From NCBI RefSeq assembly GCF_028435365.1, contig NZ_JAGTJJ010000047.1:27808-91807 (forward strand): a stretch of 64,000 nucleotides of DNA. Direction: 5' to 3'. Within the stretch, counting starts at the first letter, position 1, and each line of letters begins with the position of its first letter. Positions 62,346 to 64,000 of this stretch are shown here, piece after piece. A model generated the notes under the pieces. That model was not told where the DNA came from and did not search any database. It saw only the letters and a program-made list of their open reading frames with translations. The position numbers and the translations under genes are program-made. Source of the DNA: Polyangium jinanense (GTDB lineage: Bacteria; Myxococcota; Polyangia; Polyangiales; Polyangiaceae).

Positions 62346-63485
62346 TCAAACCAGGGTCATCACGACGAACGGCGTGGCGACGAGCCGCAGCGCCTCGACG
62401 TATTTCGCCCATGGGCGCCCCTCGAGGATGCCGCCGAGCCCGACGAGAGCGACGGCGACCCACGTGATGAACACGAATTGCGTCGCCAGCGGCCGGGGGT
62501 TCTGGTCGTTGGTGAAGAGGTAGCGCATCATCATCGCGATCGTGAGCCCCGTCATGGCCATCAAGTAAAGCGTCGCCTCGCGGCTGAGCTTCACGTCGTA
62601 CTTGGGCCGATCGAGGCTGACCTGGGTGTCGGCCTTCGCCATGCTCTTCGGCCGCCAGCCGGGGGGCATGATCCAGACACCAAGCTCATCCAGGGAGTCC
62701 GGTGTACGCGACGCGCGTTCCATCGCACCGTCCAGCGGGGCCCACATGCAGTGGACCGGGTCGAAGGACGCGACCGGCTCGACCGTGCCGTACACCGGCT
62801 GCTCATCCTCCTCCGCGAACGTGCCGAACATGCGATCCCAGATGATCAGCATCCCCCCGAAGTTCTTGTCGAGGTAGCGGGGGTTGATGCCGTGGTGGAC
62901 GCGGTGATGCGAAGGCGTGTTCAGCACCCACTCGAGCGGGCCGAGCTTGCCGACGAGCTCGGTGTGGAGGAGGAGCTGGTAGGCCGCGTTGATGGTGACT
63001 GCCGTGGCGGCCATCGCGGGGGGAAACCCGATGAACGCGAGAGGCAGGTAGAACGCACGCTCGAAGAACCCCTGCGTCGGGTGCTGACGGATCCCGAGGG
63101 TGAGGTTGTAGTCCTCACCCTGGTGGTGCAGCGCGTGCGAGGTCCAGGCGACATGCACGCGGTGCGAGAAACGATGAAACCAGTAGTAACAGAAGTCGAC
63201 ACCGATGAGCAGCCCGATCGACGCGATCGGCGAGGTTGCCTTGATCTCGAAGGCGGCAGAACGCTTGTAGATGAATTCGTAGGTGACCTGCAGGAAGCCA
63301 AAGAGGAGAACAGCGGGGGCGAGCTGCGCCATGCCGAGCAGCAAGTTCGACGTCGCGTCCGACACGCGAAAGACCTGCCGCCCACGCGTGCGGCCCACGT
63401 GCCATTCGAGCCCCATGGCGATGACGAAGAAGAACAACAGGAGCGCTTGAAGCACGGTGGACGAACTACCACACGCCCACTTCAT
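62346..63485 (-). CDS. Sterol desaturase / fatty-acid hydroxylase superfamily protein
   Basis: 379 aa membrane protein with about six hydrophobic helices and the histidine boxes of the di-iron superfamily: FHRFSHRVHVAWTSHALHH (HxxxH ... HxxHH) and SHHRVHHG, together with an acidic/His-containing later segment (WDRMFGTF). Such enzymes hydroxylate or desaturate lipids at the membrane. ATG 63485 is preferred; the longer frame to 63557 overlaps the divergent small gene and lacks homology. Substrate unknown; myxobacteria make sterols and unusual lipids, so either is possible. Confidence 0.9.
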   Translation of the reverse strand: MKWACGSSSTVLQALLLFFFVIAMGLEWHVGRTRGRQVFRVSDATSNLLLGMAQLAPAVLLFGFLQVTYEFIYKRSAAFEIKATSPIASIGLLIGVDFCYYWFHRFSHRVHVAWTSHALHHQGEDYNLTLGIRQHPTQGFFERAFYLPLAFIGFPPAMAATAVTINAAYQLLLHTELVGKLGPLEWVLNTPSHHRVHHGINPRYLDKNFGGMLIIWDRMFGTFAEEDEQPVYGTVEPVASFDPVHCMWAPLDGAMERASRTPDSLDELGVWIMPPGWRPKSMAKADTQVSLDRPKYDVKLSREATLYLMAMTGLTIAMMMRYLFTNDQNPRPLATQFVFITWVAVALVGLGGILEGRPWAKYVEALRLVATPFVVMTLV

Positions 63486-63555
63486 CCTGTAGTAGGATGG
63501 CGCGCATCGTGGACCTGACCCGGAAGCACCCAGAGAAGCAGCCCCTCGGGCAGGC

Positions 63556-63765
63556 ATGAAGACGTCCTCGTTCTTTTTCGATTACGTTTTTCCGGTCATC
63601 AAGGTCCTCGCCGTGGGTCTCCTGGGGAGGGAACGACGTATCGGCGTATGGGGAGCGCTGATTTTCTCCGTGATCCTCACGCCCATCGGAGGACTGCTCG
63701 TCACGCTGCTCTCCGGGCCTCGGCCGTCTTCGTCTGACGCCGAAGCGGTAGGGACCTCTCGCTAA
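63556..63765 (+). CDS. Small membrane protein
   Basis: 69 aa with two hydrophobic segments (YVFPVIKVLAVGLLG and VWGALIFSVILTPIGGLLVTLL) joined by a basic loop (GRERRIG). The segment IGVWGALIFSVILTPIGG resembles short bacterial membrane proteins of unknown role. ATG 63556, 70 bp from the divergent sterol-desaturase start. Coding is supported by the membrane pattern and start but not by a family. Confidence 0.55.
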   Translation: MKTSSFFFDYVFPVIKVLAVGLLGRERRIGVWGALIFSVILTPIGGLLVTLLSGPRPSSSDAEAVGTSR

Positions 63766-63774
63766 ACAACGGGA

Positions 63775-64000
63775 AGGCGCCGCGCTGGGGCTTTGCCCCA
63801 GGCCCCACCGGGGCTATCCGCCCCTGGACCCGGACCAGCGCAAGCGCTGGACCCGGGGTCGATGAACTGCGCGATGCGCAGTTCATCGAACAGGGCAACG
63901 TGCCCGTCGCCAGCGTGGACGCACCTCCATGGTCTTGCCACCGGGCTGTGGGAAGAACTGCGCATCGCGCAGTTCTTCCCCAAATGGTCCAGGGCTTGCC
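63775..64000. repeat. Composite palindromic repeat, locus 2 (cut by window end)
   Basis: Perfect stems CTGGGGC/GCCCCAG (63785-63801), CCAGCGC/GCGCTGG (63835-63850), 13-bp stem at 63860-63888 and another at 63951-63979 (GGAAGAACTGCGC with complement), with the last part (GGTCCAGGGCTTGCC) running off the edge. The order and stems match locus 1 (57485-57825) read on the other strand, including the middle GTCTTGCCACCGGGC segment. Follows the small membrane gene. Confidence 0.8.

Overview
The window reads as a chromosomal segment of a high-GC, large-genome myxobacterium, most likely of the Polyangium/Sorangium type. Supporting signs are the dense GC-rich coding on both strands, the long eukaryote-like Ser/Thr kinases carrying TPR, AAA or zinc-finger modules, the several PAS/GAF histidine kinases, the lipoproteins with Gly-rich linkers, a TonB-dependent receptor and an RCC1-repeat lipoprotein. 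The species is inferred; no rRNA or tRNA gene was recognised.

Layout. 0-5 kb: a 5'-truncated hybrid histidine kinase facing a PAS-STAS (RsbR-type) protein, then a DUF1963-like protein divergent from an AraC-type HTH protein. 5-10 kb: a zinc-finger/kinase/TPR protein divergent from a sigma-70 factor, then a Cys-rich lipoprotein. 10-17.3 kb: an NTPase-TPR-wHTH regulator, a TPR/PEGA-like envelope protein translationally coupled to a repeat lipoprotein, a TetR regulator and a second Gly-rich lipoprotein. 17.5-24.6 kb: a multi-PAS/GAF histidine kinase and a kinase/AAA/TPR giant. 24.9-27 kb: a PAS-STAS protein overlapping a class I isoprenoid-synthase-like gene. 27-31.8 kb: a three-gene overlapping operon (PEP-utilizer/His protein, ATP-grasp protein, MFS pump) divergent from a TetR regulator; it looks like a split rifampin-phosphotransferase-type inactivation and efflux unit. 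31.9-35.4 kb: VOC protein, FMN reductase, an ETHYLENE-RECEPTOR domain fused to STAS, and an NmrA-type protein. 35.5-42.7 kb: metal exporters (CDF + CadD), SnoaL-like protein, 14-TM MFS pump, DUF1269 protein, glycogen-debranching-type enzyme. 43.2-46.4 kb: a TPR envelope protein, CBM3 lipoprotein and Ser/Thr kinase operon. 46.7-47.8 kb: two secreted proteins sharing a six-cysteine domain. 48.4-50.4 kb: cytochrome P450 divergent from TetR with two matching operators. 50.4-57.5 kb: RCC1 lipoprotein, beta-helix protein, TonB-dependent receptor and partner lipoprotein. 57.8-62 kb: two histidine kinases and a hypothetical gene. 62.3-64 kb: sterol-desaturase-family protein and a small membrane protein. 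A composite palindromic repeat occurs at 57.5-57.8 kb and again, inverted, at 63.8-64.0 kb.

The most notable discovery candidate is the gene at 33547-34497. A membrane domain that keeps all seven residues known to be needed for Cu(I)/ethylene binding in plant ETR1, with exact spacing, is fused to an RsbR-type STAS output instead of a histidine kinase. Together with two PAS-STAS proteins in the same window, one of them coupled to an isoprenoid-type enzyme, it suggests stressosome-like signalling fed by varied sensor heads.
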